A DNA stretch of 64,000 bases. Source: Liopterus haemorrhoidalis (taxonomy: Eukaryota > Arthropoda > Insecta > Coleoptera > Dytiscidae). Positions 32,177 to 45,299 of the stretch are shown one piece after another. The notes under the pieces were generated by a model that did not search any database, had not been told where the DNA came from, and saw nothing but the letters and a program-made list of their open reading frames with translations. Numbering within the stretch: position 1 is the first letter of the stretch; every line of letters begins with the position of its first letter. The position numbers and the translations under genes were made by a program. The stretch covers positions 3,105,001 to 3,169,000 of the forward strand of contig OZ020624.1 in assembly GCA_963971575.1 (NCBI GenBank), read 5' to 3'.

Positions 32177-33150
32177 AGGGTTTTGTAAAACCCTTATACC
32201 GTCATTTTGTCGTCGGTCTGTCTGTCTGTCTGTTCGGTAAAAATTGTAGCCAAACGGCTAAACGCACATAGGAAAAATACTAAAACATCTAAAAAACATA
32301 TTCCCCTAAAAATATAAGCAAATATATGCTCATCGAAAAAAAAAAAAAATTTACAATTCTGTGTATGGTATCAAATGAAAGCCCTTGAAACCTGAATTAA
32401 CGATCAAAATTTTATTTTTGCAAAATAAATTATTTTGACGCGATTTTTGCGAAATTTGTGCAAAATTTTGTCCTGCACCCTGTAGCCCAGATGGTTTAAA
32501 CTAAAAATCTGAAAAAATTCTAAGTAATGTAAATTGGTGTGAACCGGAATAGTAAAACAGGAATTTTTGATCAGATTATGTTTTCGGAAAATAACGCATT
32601 TTTTGTGTTTTTAACTAAAATATGTAAAATATTTAATCCGCTATTTAACACAGTAAAGGAGTGAACGTTCGTAGATCAGTGGTAACGTTCTCGCTTCGTA
32701 AGTTGCAAACTACTGTTCAACTCCCGTCAATTTTTATTTTTTCTGTTTTTTTTTGCATTTTTATTTTGTTTAAATTATTTTGTCAAAATTCTAGTTATAT
32801 TTTGGCAAATGTTGCATTTAATTTTTAAAAGCGTAAATTTAATAACCAGTGGGAAGTGTTGATATTATAATTTAATTCTCTGTTGAATGTATACGAAATC
32901 AGAGGGGCGGAGTTTATGACTTAAACAACCAATGGAAGCCGTAGGCGCAATTTTCAAAATATTAATGAACCTTGCTATATAAAAAAAAAATACTGCAAAT
33001 TTTTATAAACCCAAATAATGGTATTAGGCATTCGAATTAAAATTAATAAAAAAATATTTTAACATAAAATTTGTTTTGGCTTCCCAAATAATCATCATTC
33101 ACTAAATACCTGTGAAACCCTGAAACGTGTGAAAATTCACACTTCACATA
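32177..33150 (+). mobile_element. HINE-like repeat, copy 3
   Basis: Starts agggttttgtaaaaccctta with a short (CTGT)n at 32217-32231, and ends cctgtgaaaccctga, gtgtgaaaattcacac and cttcacat at about 33148 before a T-run. Internal blocks as in copies 1 and 2; tRNA-like block at about 32663-32730. Confidence 0.7.
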
Positions 33151-35500
33151 ATTTTTTCTTGGTACCCATTTTTCGTTTCTACATGTTCCAAGTGAATGTA
33201 AGACAAAATTCACAAAAAAAATCTCTCTGTCTGTCTGATATGCTTTTTTTCTATGGGTTTATTTATCTGACATTCAAAAAACAAGAGCTATATATATTTT
33301 CTCGTAATTTAATGTCATGACAGAGTGAAACCGGGTTTCGAGCCTATGATATGGCATCTTAAAATTTGAAGTTAAGAGGCGAATGTAGCCACCTCCAAAG
33401 TCCATCGTTGCACGCGGGGTGCGGTGGCGAGAAGTCGTGTTACGTCATTGGGGGAGTGACCAAAGTGGAAGTAGCTTACAGGGAGAGGGAAAACTGCTAA
33501 TATTTATAAATCAACCTGTATTTTTGGGAATCATAAATCATAGATTAAATATATTCGAATCAATTTGATTTTTTTTTTTTAATTTCAAGATATGAAAGAA
33601 AATATCAAAATTTTAATAAGTAAATAAGTAAATAAATTTTAATAAAAAATAAAGTAAATAAATTAAATATTTTAATAAGTTTAAATTTGTATTTTGATTT
33701 ATTTTTAATTTTCAATTTTGCAATGCTATACGTTTTTCAATTTCACATGACTGTTACTCAGTAAATGAATAAAAATTACAAATGTTAACACTTAACCACT
33801 CTATATTGTAATTTTATCTTTAAAATAAGCTCTTGTATGTGAAAAGTGATTAATATTTATTACCAATTCTGATTTTACAGATAATTTTGTAGAAATAATA
33901 GTTTTTTTTTTATCATCAAAAAATTATGTTAATAATCATAGATTCACCCCTTTAGGGGTTGATTTAACCTTTTGGTTAAACTCGATTACAGTATAACAAT
34001 CCCATACGTTACCATAACAACCATGTTCTGACCATTTGGTTATAATTAACTAAGCTTTCAGAAGCCGGCCGTAATTATTTAACTTAATTTTTGGGACCAT
34101 TTTTTGTGTCAATATGAATTTGTATTCTACCACGGAAAGTCTAAAATAAAACAGGTAAATTTGACGTCACAAACTGTTTTATTCCAAAGATCTTCTGTTA
34201 CCCAATTCAACCGAATTCAAAGATATGTGTAGGAAACGAAGGCGGAGCTTAAGACTCCCTCTACTATGATTAGATTAGTTTAAAACCACGCTACCAGATG
34301 GATACATATCTCGATGCTTGTAAATGCCAGTATTTCATATAAATAGTGTTTCGGTGTGGGCCAAAGAATTGGTGCTAAATATTAATTAATTTTCATAAAT
34401 AAGGGCTCATTTTAAAGATAAAAGTACAATCTATAGGATTCTAGCTATGGAATTTGCAATTGTTATTGATTTACGGAGGAACAGTGATGTGAAGTTAGAC
34501 AAAGTTTAGGACATTGTAAAACTGAAAATTAAAAATAAAACCAAATTTTAACTCTTAAATCCAACGGAGCCAATCTTTATCTTCAAATTAAAAAAAAATC
34601 AAATTGATCCGACAACATTTGGTTCAAATTCTTTGGCCCTTTCAAATGCACGTATCCGTTGAGCGTAACCCAGGTACAGTACGCTCTTAAACGTACACAT
34701 AAATGTTCAATACTCAAAATGAAATGGGAACTTTTGTTGTTTACAATTATTTTTATTTTTTACAATTAAGAAAAGTAATTGTTCAAACGAGTTATTTGTA
34801 ATTTGAAACCTTTTGTGTTCTTCTTTGGAATTAAGAATAAATTATGGACATTGATGTCCGTATTAGAATAATTTTCTGTGAAATATATGAACAAAGTTCA
34901 AACTTATTAAAATGTACATTTATTTGGGATTCTAATAAAAATATTAAATAAATTTAACGTCTCATTTGAAACAGTAACATTCAGCACGCTTTAAAAAATC
35001 TATAAACTATAAAAATGTAATTATTGCTAAATTGGAAAAAAAAGAAGAATTTCATGGCGCAAATACCAAGATTTTAATTTGAACAAATTTGATACAAATC
35101 GGTTATATGCATTGTTTTCAAGTATCTACGAGTCTGCCAAAACTAAATTTGAGTTTAAAGTTTTTCTGTAAGTCAAATTGAAAAAAAATATTTAAGTTCT
35201 TACAATGAACTAAAATTATCATGACTGGAATGTTTATCTAGCTCATTCTATACAGTGTTGCCAGATTTAAGGCTTGACAACGTCGACTGAATTGTGCTGG
35301 TCTGACAAAGTCGGAATCGTACATTTTTTGTATAAAAAGTTATACACAAAAACTACTGGCGCGCGCTCTTCACGACAAATCAGTGAACTAAATTTGTATA
35401 TAAATATACGATCTACCCTCGTATTCAGACCATTTGTGAAATTTTCTCTGTCATCGCTGCTATATAATCAGGATGCAAGAGCTCCAAAAAACATGAAAAA
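33151..35500. other. Unassigned intergenic stretch
   Basis: No convincing exon or known repeat. Two small hairpins lie side by side at 33948-33985 (cacccctttaggggtt, taaccttttggtta). The rest is AT-rich. Confidence 0.5.
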
Positions 35501-35532
35501 CGTTTTCAGACCATTCCCCTGGTCTGAAAACG
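35501..35532. repeat. Perfect 13-bp hairpin
   Basis: cgttttcagacca (35501-35513) is the exact complement of tggtctgaaaacg (35520-35532), with a 6-nt loop. The half-word cagacca/tggtct also occurs nearby at about 35300 and 35428. Confidence 0.8.
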
Positions 35533-36140
35533 TCAATTTTGGTTTGACACCGTCCATTGAGTACATAGAATTGGCTTGCATAAGCGGTAAAACAAATATA
35601 TATATATATATATATATATAGATTTTTATTTATATTCTTGGCGTAGATTTTATGGAAAACATTCTCCATGTAATTGGTGTTTACGCAGTTATATATTTTT
35701 TAAGTTATCAGACATGTATTTTTGGATAGCCTTTGCGAAAAATCCCCACTCAAATCTTTATTTATTTATCATCTTCATGTGATCAAATTTAAAATAGCCC
35801 TTATAAAAATTGTCTTTGTTAATTATGTTAAATTTTTTTATTAATTTTCTTTCAAATTAAGTGTATAAGACATCGCTGGGCCTGGATATTTCAAAAATTC
35901 CAATCGCTGAAAGCATGTTCTTGTTCTTGCGCACATCGGCAATATTTTGTTACGTCACGGCGTCATTGTGTTATGGCTCCCAACTAAGGAACACGCATTT
36001 TTTTGCGGTGAATATTTTTCCAAAAAGTAATTGGAAAATAGTGCAAAAATAGTGAATTTTGAACTGAAGATGATAAATAAATAATTTAAAAGGGCACTGA
36101 AATAAAAATTTAAATTATATTATTGAGAAAGTCGAGGAAA

Positions 36141-36197
36141 ATGTTGGAGTCCTTGAGCGTCTACTTGTTGCCTGACTTCGGAAATAAAGAAAAATAG
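36141..36197 (+). other. Exon-like block 1, left arm
   Basis: A short ATG frame, MLESLSVYLL onward, ends in a stop abutting a consensus donor (aaatag/gtgagt). The right arm has the equivalent (minus strand, about 47029-47084) with amino-acid changing differences, so this block is not conserved as protein. It may be untranslated leader. Confidence 0.3.
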
Positions 36198-36574
36198 GTG
36201 AGTGTTCATTTATTTTAAAATATTAGGGCCTTAATATTAAAAATTTAGATTTTTCTATAGTATTTTTGCTATTTTTTATAATATTTCTTTGTTATATTTT
36301 ATTAATTTTTTGCGTCGCATAAATCGAGGTCATTAATTGGCACATTCTTGTAGGATTATAGAGATAAGGTACTCAGGTCATTAGTGAAGTTAACATTGTA
36401 ATAATCAGATCAATAAATGCAGGTGTTTATTTACCAATTTTAAGTTTGAAATTTTAAAGATAAATAATGTATTGAACAATTATTGCAACAAATTTTATAT
36501 ATTTTTGTTTTTATTTAGTAAAACTGTGGATATAATAGATGTATGTGTTTTTTTAATTTATAATTTATTTCCAG

Positions 36575-36705
36575 TCTCATTTTCTGGAAGTGATTTTACC
36601 GGAGATTGTACACGATATCGGCAAGTGTCCGGCCGGTTTCCGCCAACATATCGGACGCTCGGACCCAACTTACAATGCAGTTTTCAAAAGGAAGGATAAT
36701 TTTCG
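36575..36705 (+). CDS. Exon-like block 2, left arm, unknown protein
   Basis: A 131 bp segment between an acceptor (tttatttccag) and a donor (tttcg/gtaagt). The open frame begins SHFLEVILPEIVHDIG and continues KCPAGFRQHIGRSDPTYNAV to KDNF, leaving phase 2. It is identical, base for base, to the right-arm segment 46681-46811, while the adjacent introns have drifted. No Met is available in this frame in the exon, and splicing from block 1 would place a stop immediately upstream, so the true 5' partner is unknown. The protein was not recognised. Confidence 0.45.
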
Positions 36706-36905
36706 GTAAGTTTTAAGATTTTTCAATTCAGTATTGTTATTCATTCAATTACAGTAGGAGCTCGGTTATGTGAACTAACATCAATCATGGCTACAAGGAA
36801 CATTTTAATTTAATTTGATTTAAGAACAACTCCACGTTTCAAAATCCAGTACCGCCTTGTAAAATAAATTATTATTATTTATTTAATGTATGGTATTTGT
36901 TTCAG

Positions 36906-36991
36906 GAGTAATTGGGCGCAAATTTCAGCACCCAGTAAGGAGGCTTTTGCTGTCCCCAAGTGGAAACTGCGGAAACCAGGATTGGAAACAT
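36906..36991 (+). CDS. Exon-like block 3, left arm, unknown protein
   Basis: After a 200 bp intron (gtaagt to tttgtttcag) the frame continues SNWAQISAPSKEAFAVPKW, KLRKPGLET and a stop. Compared with the right arm (46410-46481, minus strand) the shared part differs at two third-codon positions, both silent (GCG/GCA and GCA/GCG). After the KLRKP codons the arms diverge, so the C-terminus differs. Function unknown. Confidence 0.45.
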
Positions 36992-37470
36992 AGTCACAAG
37001 CCTCTTTATATGACCAGAGGAAACGGTCGTCCTCATAACCTACCTCAGCCCTTCCAGTTGGGCCCGAAGCATTCCTTTGTTGCAGCATTCCCCGGTTCTT
37101 CACACTACCTGTGCGGGTGACCTGGCAATCTTATCCGGCCTGGTTCTCTGGGTTCCGGAGTGTTCTGGGTTCTGCGATATCACCGGTCCTCCATCTCACC
37201 TTTTGTACTGTGACCACAAACTCCATCTCACCTTTTGTACTGTGACCACAAACTCCTCGTTTAGAGGCTAAGCAACCTTAAACATGACAAGAATTACTAA
37301 TAATTCACACTCGGTGGGATTTGAATGCACACTACAAAGATTGTTTCCGCAGTCTCTATGACAACGGGAGGAAGTTTTTCCAGTACGGCCAGAAGCAGAT
37401 GTCCGGATTGATGGAGTTAACAGAAAAGAATTCGGCCAAAATTTCCACACATGATGATGCTGGATAAGAA
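36992..37470. other. GC-rich block, left arm
   Basis: Much richer in G+C than its surroundings and shared in part with the right arm (tatatgaccagaggaaacgg, gtgcgggtgacctggcaatc). It contains a 32-bp tandem duplication (atctcaccttttgtactgtg...) at 37191-37257. No intact protein recognised; its composition suggests captured or retrotransposed material. Confidence 0.4.
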
Positions 37471-38640
37471 TTCTATATATGTGCACCAGAATAAAAGTGT
37501 ATTAACTCGTAACAAATTTACAAAAGAGCAAATTGAACATCGTATCTTTAGTACCATCAATGGATTTAATAATATTAATGCAATATTTCTAATACCAAGA
37601 AAAATAGAAATAAAAAATTGCATTTGAAAGATGATACCAAATACATTAAAAAAAAAAATATATATATAATTTTATGAAAAAATATAGTTAATACACTTTT
37701 ATTCTGGGGTACATACAAGTATTTAAAGTAATGAAATATAATATTTTAGGGAGATTATTTCAAATTTTAACTCAAAATATTTTCAGTTTGTTTTTAAATA
37801 AGATTTATCAAACATGGATATTTTTGATTTAATCGGAAAGTAATCAATACTGTCTAATTATTTTAAATTTGTTCCGAGACCATTCGATAAAGCCCAATCC
37901 GATTGGACATTTAATATTGGTCCAAAAAGTGAATAATAACCATTTTTTTAAATTAAAGAATTGTTTGGAAAAAAATCAATTATATTTTTAAGAAACTAAA
38001 TATTAATAAATCAAACATATAGAAATTTAGGTACAATATTTATAGCAACGTTTGCTATTAGCGAATTAAATACTTTTTAAATTTTTTTTGTAAACTAGTT
38101 AAGTAAATTTTTAGCGTTCAGTAATGATAGCTATTTGCATTATTTTAGCAATTTAGAATTAGTTTGAAAACTAATTAGTATTTTGGTTTTTGAAATTAAA
38201 TACCAATTTAGAAACAAATTAATAATATTAAATTTTTTAGAAATTAAGTTAGATACAATTTTTACTGCTTAGCAAAAATAGTTATTTGCGCTTTTCTACA
38301 AATTTAAAATAAATTGGTAAACTCATCAATATTAATTTTTTTAATAATTTTATATTTGTAAACTAATCAGTATTTTTTTTAAGGTTTAGATAATTTGGAA
38401 ACTAATCATTAATAAATAATCAATTTTTTTAAATTATAAATTGTTTTCAAAATCACACGATAACTTCCAAACTGTTTGGTTGTGTCTGATTTGTCTAGAA
38501 ACTGATCTACGATGTCCATTTTTTTTTTAAATTTAATATTAGGAAATAATTGCATAATATACTGATGCACCGACAAAATTTAAATTATTGCACGATTTAC
38601 AATGTTTCACTTTTGATTAATTTTATATATTTTATTTAAT
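37471..38640. repeat. AT-rich, loosely repetitive stretch, left arm
   Basis: Repeated words such as aaactaatta, taaattttt and ttgcgcttt-like motifs, related to the minisatellite at 39040-39800. No gene. Confidence 0.4.
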
Positions 38641-38645
38641 TAACT

Positions 38646-39005
38646 CGAGGTACGGTGGCTCCGTAAGACTGAGACTGGGATTCAGTTCCCGGACACCACT
38701 ACGGAACTAACATTCCACACCCCTGTGCACTCAGCCCGGGGTTGGACTCAGCCCTCATTTCATAATTAGAATGAGTGTGCAAAAATAATAGGAGCAGTAG
38801 AATCGCCAGATCGTTGGGGGATGTATTATTTGTTTATTATTTATTTAATTAATTGATAATTTAATATTTTTATTTAATATTTCAATATTGAACAGTATAG
38901 TAGTTGAATATATTTCCTGTGTAGGGCGTAAGGGCCCCATTTACCTGGTTTGGGCCCGCCTGGTAAATGTTTACAACTTACGTGGGAAATTATAAAGATA
39001 AAATA
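38646..39005 (+). mobile_element. Candidate tRNA-derived SINE
   Basis: Starts aggtacggtggctccgtaag (A-box-like), then gggattcagttcccgg (B-box-like), flanked by short complementary ggtg/cacc arms. A unique body with ccatttacctggtttgggcc follows, then an A-rich tail (aaataaataaataataaata). Absent from the right arm, so it inserted after the arms formed or was lost there. Confidence 0.4.
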
Positions 39006-39039
39006 AATAAATAATAAATATTTGGGGTTGAATATTTGT

Positions 39040-39830
39040 ACGAAAATATAGATGATCTTGAAATATTGTAAAGCAATGAAATTATTTTATATGGACAGTA
39101 AATTAGTTAAAAAAAAATTGAAAAAATTAAAATTAATTGACAAATTAAATTAATGATTTGGAAAAATAAATTATTTTGATAATAAATTAGTTAGTAAATT
39201 TTTTGTGAAGTAAATGCAAGTTATGATTAGTTCACAAATTAAATTAATATATTTAAAAAAACTAAAATTAAATAGACAGTAAATTAGTTGATAAATTTTT
39301 TGAAAAATAAAGTCAATTTATCTTTCGATTACAAATTTAAATATTTTGAAAATATATAATTATTTTGATATAAAATGAAAAATAAATTCAAGTTATGGTT
39401 CGTTGACAGATTTAATTAAAATATTTTCAAAAAATAAAATAATTTTGACAGTAAATTAGGTGGTAAATTATTTTAAAAATAAATTCAAGTTATGATTAGT
39501 TGGCAAATTAATTTAAAATATTTTCAAAAAAAAAGAAATTATTATAAATTTTAAATTTTAAACGTAAATTAATTGGTAATTTTTTTGATAAACAAATTAA
39601 AATAAAATTTTTTCGTAATAGAAAATTAATTAGACAGTAAATTAGTTGGTAAATTTTTTGAAAAATAAATTCAAGTTTTGATTAGTTGCCAAATTAAAAT
39701 ATTTTCAAAATATAAAATTATTTCAACAGTAAATTAGTATGTAAATTTTTAAAAAAATATATTCAAGCTATGATTATTTGATAAATTAATTTTACTTATT
39801 TTGTAAAATTAATAACTTGTAAAACACGAT
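39040..39830. repeat. AT-rich minisatellite, ~110 bp unit, left arm
   Basis: Repeats of agtaaattagttggtaaatt, gaaaaataaattcaagttat and gattagttgacaaatta. A contracted version (about two units) lies in reverse at 45600-45840. Confidence 0.8.
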
Positions 39831-40149
39831 ATTTAAAAGGAATAATATATAATAGAACAATATTTGTGAATATTTTGAGTTGGAATATTTGAAATCATCT
39901 CCCTTATTATTATAAGACATTGTATTGATTTGTATTTTGTATCATATTTTGTATAAATTATTGTTTAGATAAAAAATAAAAATGTGTTTGTTGGTGTGGA
40001 GAGGCACCAAATAAAGATTGTAACAAATATATTGAGAAAGAATGAATGTGGAAAAATAGATGGATGAAATAAATAAAAAAAGCAAGTGAAAATAAATGGA
40101 ATTGAGTTGAATGTGGAGAAGAATGGTTGGAAGTGACTGGAGAATGAAA

Positions 40150-40810
40150 GACTTTGATGAACGTGGATAGGAATGAATGGAAGAATATTGTTTATTTTCT
40201 TATGCATTCTTATCCAAATCTGAGATTGATTGTGGAATGGGAAACTGTGATGAATTCTGAAAGAAATGTATGGAAGAATATAATTTTCCCATGCATTCCT
40301 ATTCAAATCTGAGATAGATTGTAGAATGAGTAACTGCGTTGAATGTGGAAAGAAATGCATGGAAGAATATTATTTATTTTCCCATACATTCCTACCCGAA
40401 CCAAAATAATTGTGAAACGAGAGACTGCGTTGAATGTGGAAAGAAATGCATGGAAGAAAATTATTTATTTTCCCATGCATTCCTTCCCGAATCAGAATAA
40501 TTGTGAAACGAGAGACCGTTGAATATGGGACCAAATGCATGGAAGAATATTATTTATTTTCCCATGCATTCCATCCCGAATCCGAATAATTGTGGAACGA
40601 GAGACCGTTGATTTTGGAACGAAATGCATGGAAGAATATTATTTATTTTCCCATGCATTCCTACCCGAACCAGAATAATTGTGGAACGAAATGCATGGAA
40701 GAATATTATTTTCCCATGCATTTCTATCCGAACCAGAATAATTGTGGAACGAAAGACCGCGTTGAATGTGGAAACAAATGCTTGGTAGAGAGAATGACCT
40801 TGAAATGAAA
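40150..40810. repeat. ~97-bp tandem repeat, left arm
   Basis: About seven units with gaatattatttattttccca, tgcattcctacccgaaccag, aataattgtggaacgagaga and aagaaatgcatggaa. The right arm has two to three reversed units at 44850-45060. Apparent reading frames through it are repeat artefacts. Confidence 0.85.
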
Positions 40811-41029
40811 GACTGAACTCTTATTTCTTTGTTAAAAACCTCTGTATTTGCATTATTTTTAATAAATAAATAAAAAATAAACAGCATTATTATTTCGATA
40901 AATACCCACCTAATAAATCCTCTCTGGGGTTGGTTTTTATCTTTCAGATGACGAGAAAGTAAAGAGTAAGTATTAATGTATATATTTAGTTGAGCAAAGG
41001 GAGTAGCCCTTGAGGTGGTGAGTATATCA

Positions 41030-44000
41030 TGTAGACTTTCTTCGAATTCATTTTATATGATTTGTCAACCCTCTACCGACATCTGTCGGAAACAATCTGT
41101 GGAAATTAAATTAAAGCACCAATTATTAAGGACTAATTCACCAAAACTACCCTTATTTTGTGGCCTTATACCGTCGCTGAACAACAATTTTTTATCGACA
41201 AATTAATTTGAAGGGTTGAAATTATAAAGCTCTTTTTATATCTCACGACCCTTACAAGTTAGAGGGTTGGTTTTCGATACGTAGGTACAGAAGGGTATAA
41301 GTACTCTACAACCACAAAGGGAACCCTGTAACTTTTCTAGTTTTCGAGATATTAAATAAATAAAATTCACTATTCCTCAAAACATCCCCCATTCTGTGGC
41401 CGTATACCGTCGATGGCTAAAATTTCTTTATCATTAAATAAATTTTACGGGTTGAAATTAGGGGATGAAACTTATAACGGTATGTTCTGTGTGTTCCACT
41501 ACTCCCTCAACCACCAATATCATCCACCTAATTTTTATCTGTTAGAAACACTGCTCTCACACAATATCAACACCCTTGATTTTTTTTTAAGATAAATAAA
41601 AATTGATAATCGACGGTTTAAGGGCGCAAAATTCGAGGTAAATTACGACATAGTGAATTTTATTTTATTAATATCTCAGAACCTATAAGGGTTGTAGAGC
41701 ATCCATTGCAGTAGTAGATACCCTATACCTTGAAATAGGTACCTGCCAAAAAGCAACCCTCTATCTTTTAAGGGAGGCGTGTTATTAAGTGTTTTTTATA
41801 TCTCGCAACCCTTAAGAGTTAGGTAGTTGATTTTTGGTACATACGTACTATAGGACCTTAGGACCCTACAGTCTAAATGGAAGCACTACAACCCTTCTAG
41901 CTGTCGAGATATTAATAAAATAAAACAATTATTTTGTTCTAATATGTGACGTCACTGAAAATTAAAAATTAAATATCTCAAAAACCGTAAGGGTTGTAGG
42001 GAACCCTTGAAGGATAGAGGGTCTATAGGTCATGAAGTACCTACCTACCGAATACCAACCACCTAACTCTTAAGGGTTGTGAGATATAAAAAACACTTAA
42101 TAACTTTCTACCCTTAAAGGCTAGAGGGTTGAAACTCTAATAGATAATAGAATGAAACCTAATGAAGGTGCCTTTCAAATCTAGACGTCCTACCCCTTGT
42201 AGTTCACGAGATAATCTTTAAAAACCAATCGGTATCTTCTTGATTTGCTGCGAGCCTGATACCTAAAATAAAAATTTTTAAATTTTGAACAAAACCGTGC
42301 TTTTAGACGTGAAATGTTCTCCGATACATGGGGATAGTGTTATGGCACATAGGGCCACTAGAGCACATAATCAATGTCATCCCTTAGTTTCATCCCTTAA
42401 TATCAACCCCTTGAATTTTTTTTAAGATAAATAAAAATTGATAATCGACGGTTTAAGGGCGCAAAATTCGGGGTAAATTACGACATAGTGAATTTTATTT
42501 TATTAATATCTCAGAACCTATAAGGGTTGTAGAGCACCCATTGCAGTAGTAGATACCCTATACCTTGAAATAGGTACCTGCCAAAAAGCAACCCTCTATC
42601 TTTTAAGGGAGGCGTGTTATTAAGTGTTTTTTATATCTCGCAACCCTTAAGAGTTAGGTAGTTGATTTTTGGTACATACGTACTATAGGACCTTAGGACC
42701 CGACAGTCTAAATGGAAGCCCTACAACCCTTCTAGCTGTCGAGATATTAATAAAATAAAACAATTATTTTGTTCTAATATGTGACGTCACTGAAAATTAA
42801 AAATTAAATATCTCAAAAACCGTAAGGGTTGTAGGGAACCCTTGAAGGATAGAGGGTCTATAGATCATGAAGTACCTACCTACCGAATACCAACCACCTA
42901 ACTCTTAAGGGTTGTGAGATATAAAAAACAATTAATAACTTCCTACCCTTAAGGGAAATATTTTAGTTTTTTGCCTCTAGCGCCTCAGGGCTTCAGAATT
43001 TGGGGTTTTTAACGTGTTTTTTATCCCGGTTTCATCCCTCATCAAATCCAAGACTCCGCATATTTTGCGGTGTGTAACACCCCCCCCCACACTCACATTT
43101 ATGATTCGTTTTTTTTTACGTGAAACCGTGTTTCTTAGTTTTACGTGAAAACGTGTTTTTAAACGTGAAATGTTCCCCGATACATGGGGATAGTGTTATG
43201 GCATATAGGGCCACTAGAGCACATAATCAATGTCATTCCTTAGTTTCATCCCTTAATATCAACCCCTTGAATTTTTTTTAAGATAAATAAAAATTGATAA
43301 TCGACGGTTTAAGGGTGCAAAATTCGGGATGTATTACGACATAGTGAATTTTATTTTATTAATATCTCAGAACCTATAGGGGTTGTAGAGCACCCATTGC
43401 AGTAGTAGATACCCTATACCTTGAAATAGGTACCTGCCAAAAAGCAACCCTCTATCTTTTAAGGGAGGCGTGTTATTAAGTGTTTGTTATATCTCGCAAC
43501 CCTTAAGAGTTAGGTAGTTGATTTTTGGTACATACATACTATAGGACCTTAGGACCCTACAGCCTAAATGGGAGCCCTACAACCCTTCTAGTTGTCAAGA
43601 TATTAATAAAATAAAACAATTATTTTAGTCTAATATGTGACGTCACTGAAAATTAAAAATTAAATATCTCGAAAACCGTAAAGGTTGTAGGGAACCCTTG
43701 AAGGATAGAGGGTCTATAGGTCATGAAGTACCTACCTACCGAATACCAACCACCGAACTCTTAAGGGTTGTGAGATATAAAAAACACTTAATAACTTCCT
43801 ACCCTTACAGGCTAGAGGAGTGAAACTCTAATAGATAATAGAATAGATCCTAATGAAGGTGCCTTCCAAATCTGGACGTCCTACCCCTTGTAGTTCACGA
43901 GATAATCCTTAAAAACCAATCGGTATCTTCTTGATTTGCTGCGAGCCTGATACCTAAAATAAATTTTTTTAAATTTTGAACAAAACCGTGCTTTTAGACG

Positions 44001-44300
44001 TGAAATGTTCCCCGATACATGAGGATACTGCTATGGCATATAGGGCCACTAGAGCACATCATCAATGTCATCCCTTAGTTTCATCCCTTAATATCAACCC
44101 CTTGAATTTTTTTTAAGATAAATAAAAATTGATAATCGACGGTTTAAGGGCGCAAAATTCGGGGTGTATTACGACATAGTGAATTTTATTTTATTAATAT
44201 CTCAGAACCTATAAGGGTTGAAGAGCACCCATTGCAGTAGTAGATACCCTATACCTTGAAATAGGTACCTGCCAAAAAACAACCCTCTAATTCTTAACTT
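41030..44300. repeat. Central tandem array, 835-856 bp units
   Basis: The anchor gataaataaaaattgataat falls at 41591, 42426, 43282 and 44117, giving steps of 835, 856 and 835 bp. Each unit has internal inverted blocks: gtgttttttatatctcgcaa with aacccttaagagttaggtag on one side, and the complement ctaactcttaagggttgtga on the other. Unit 2 has part of its sequence replaced by another dispersed repeat (42958-43140). No coding sequence. Confidence 0.88.
42958..43140 (+). mobile_element. Dispersed repeat piece in array unit 2
   Basis: The block ttttttgcctctagcgcctc through the poly-C run (aacacccccccccacac) and atttatgattcgtttttttt recurs at 62556-62700. Within the array only the second unit has it, replacing about 160 bp of unit sequence. 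Confidence 0.75.
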
Positions 44301-44800
44301 TCATCTATGCACATAATATACTCATCGTATCAAGGGCTACTCCCTTTGCTCAGCTAAATATATACATTAATACTTACTCTCTTTACTTTCTCGTCATCTG
44401 AAAGATAAATAAACAACCCCAGGAAGGATTTATTAGGTGGGTAGTTATTGAAATAATAATGCGGTTTATTTTATATATATATATATTTATTAAAAATAAT
44501 CCAAATACATAGGTTGTTAACAAAGAAATAAGAGTTCAGTCTTTCATTTCAAGGTCATTCTCTCATCCACGCATTCCTAACCACATTCATTCTTTCACGT
44601 AGTCTATATATATAATATACATACTCACTACTCAAGGGCTACTCCCTTTGCTCAACTAATTATATACATTAATACTTACTCTTTACTTTCTCGTCATCTG
44701 AAAGATAAAAACCAACCCCAGAGAGGATTTATTAGGTGGGTATTTATCGAAATAATAATGATGTTTATTTTATATTTATTTATTAAAAATGATGCAAATA
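44301..44800. repeat. Duplicated junction block, right arm
   Basis: The sequence ctttctcgtcatctgaaaga, with tttattaggtgggtatt-type text, occurs twice (about 44388 and 44687) and once, reversed, in the left arm (40905-40960). This indicates a local duplication at the right junction. Confidence 0.7.
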
Positions 44801-45299
44801 CAGAGGTTGTTAGCAAAGAAATAAGGGTTCAGTCTTTCATTTCAAGGTCATTCGCTCATCCATGCATTTCTTTCCACATTCAGCGCAGTCTTTTGTTCCA
44901 CAATTATTCTGGTTCGGGTAGGAATGCATGGGAAATAAATAATATTCTTCCATGCATTACTTTCCACATACAACGCAGTCTCTCGTTCCACAATTATTCT
45001 GGTTCGGGTAGGAATGCATGGGGAAATAAACAATATTCTTCCATACATTCCTATCTACGTTCATCAAAATCTTTCATTCTCCAGTCACTTCCAACCATTT
45101 TTCTCCACATTCAACTGATTCCATTTATTTGCACTTGATTTTTTTTTCTTTATTCCATCCATTTATTTTTCCACATTCATTCTTTCTCAATATATTTTTT
45201 TCAATCTTTATTTAGTGCCTCTCCACACCGACAAACACATTTTTATTTTTTACATAAACAATAATTTTTACAAAATATGATACAGAATACAAATCAATA

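Noticed and set aside
36575..36699. Alternative frame SFSGSDFTGDCTRYRQVSGR through exon block 2
   Set aside because: It ends in a stop within the exon and does not continue across the intron; the SHFLEV frame does, and it shows only silent changes in the next exon.
39965..40887. Open frames across the 97-bp repeat array, and their mirror at 44758-45138
   Set aside because: Repetitive low-complexity translation that follows the repeat unit; no conserved domain.
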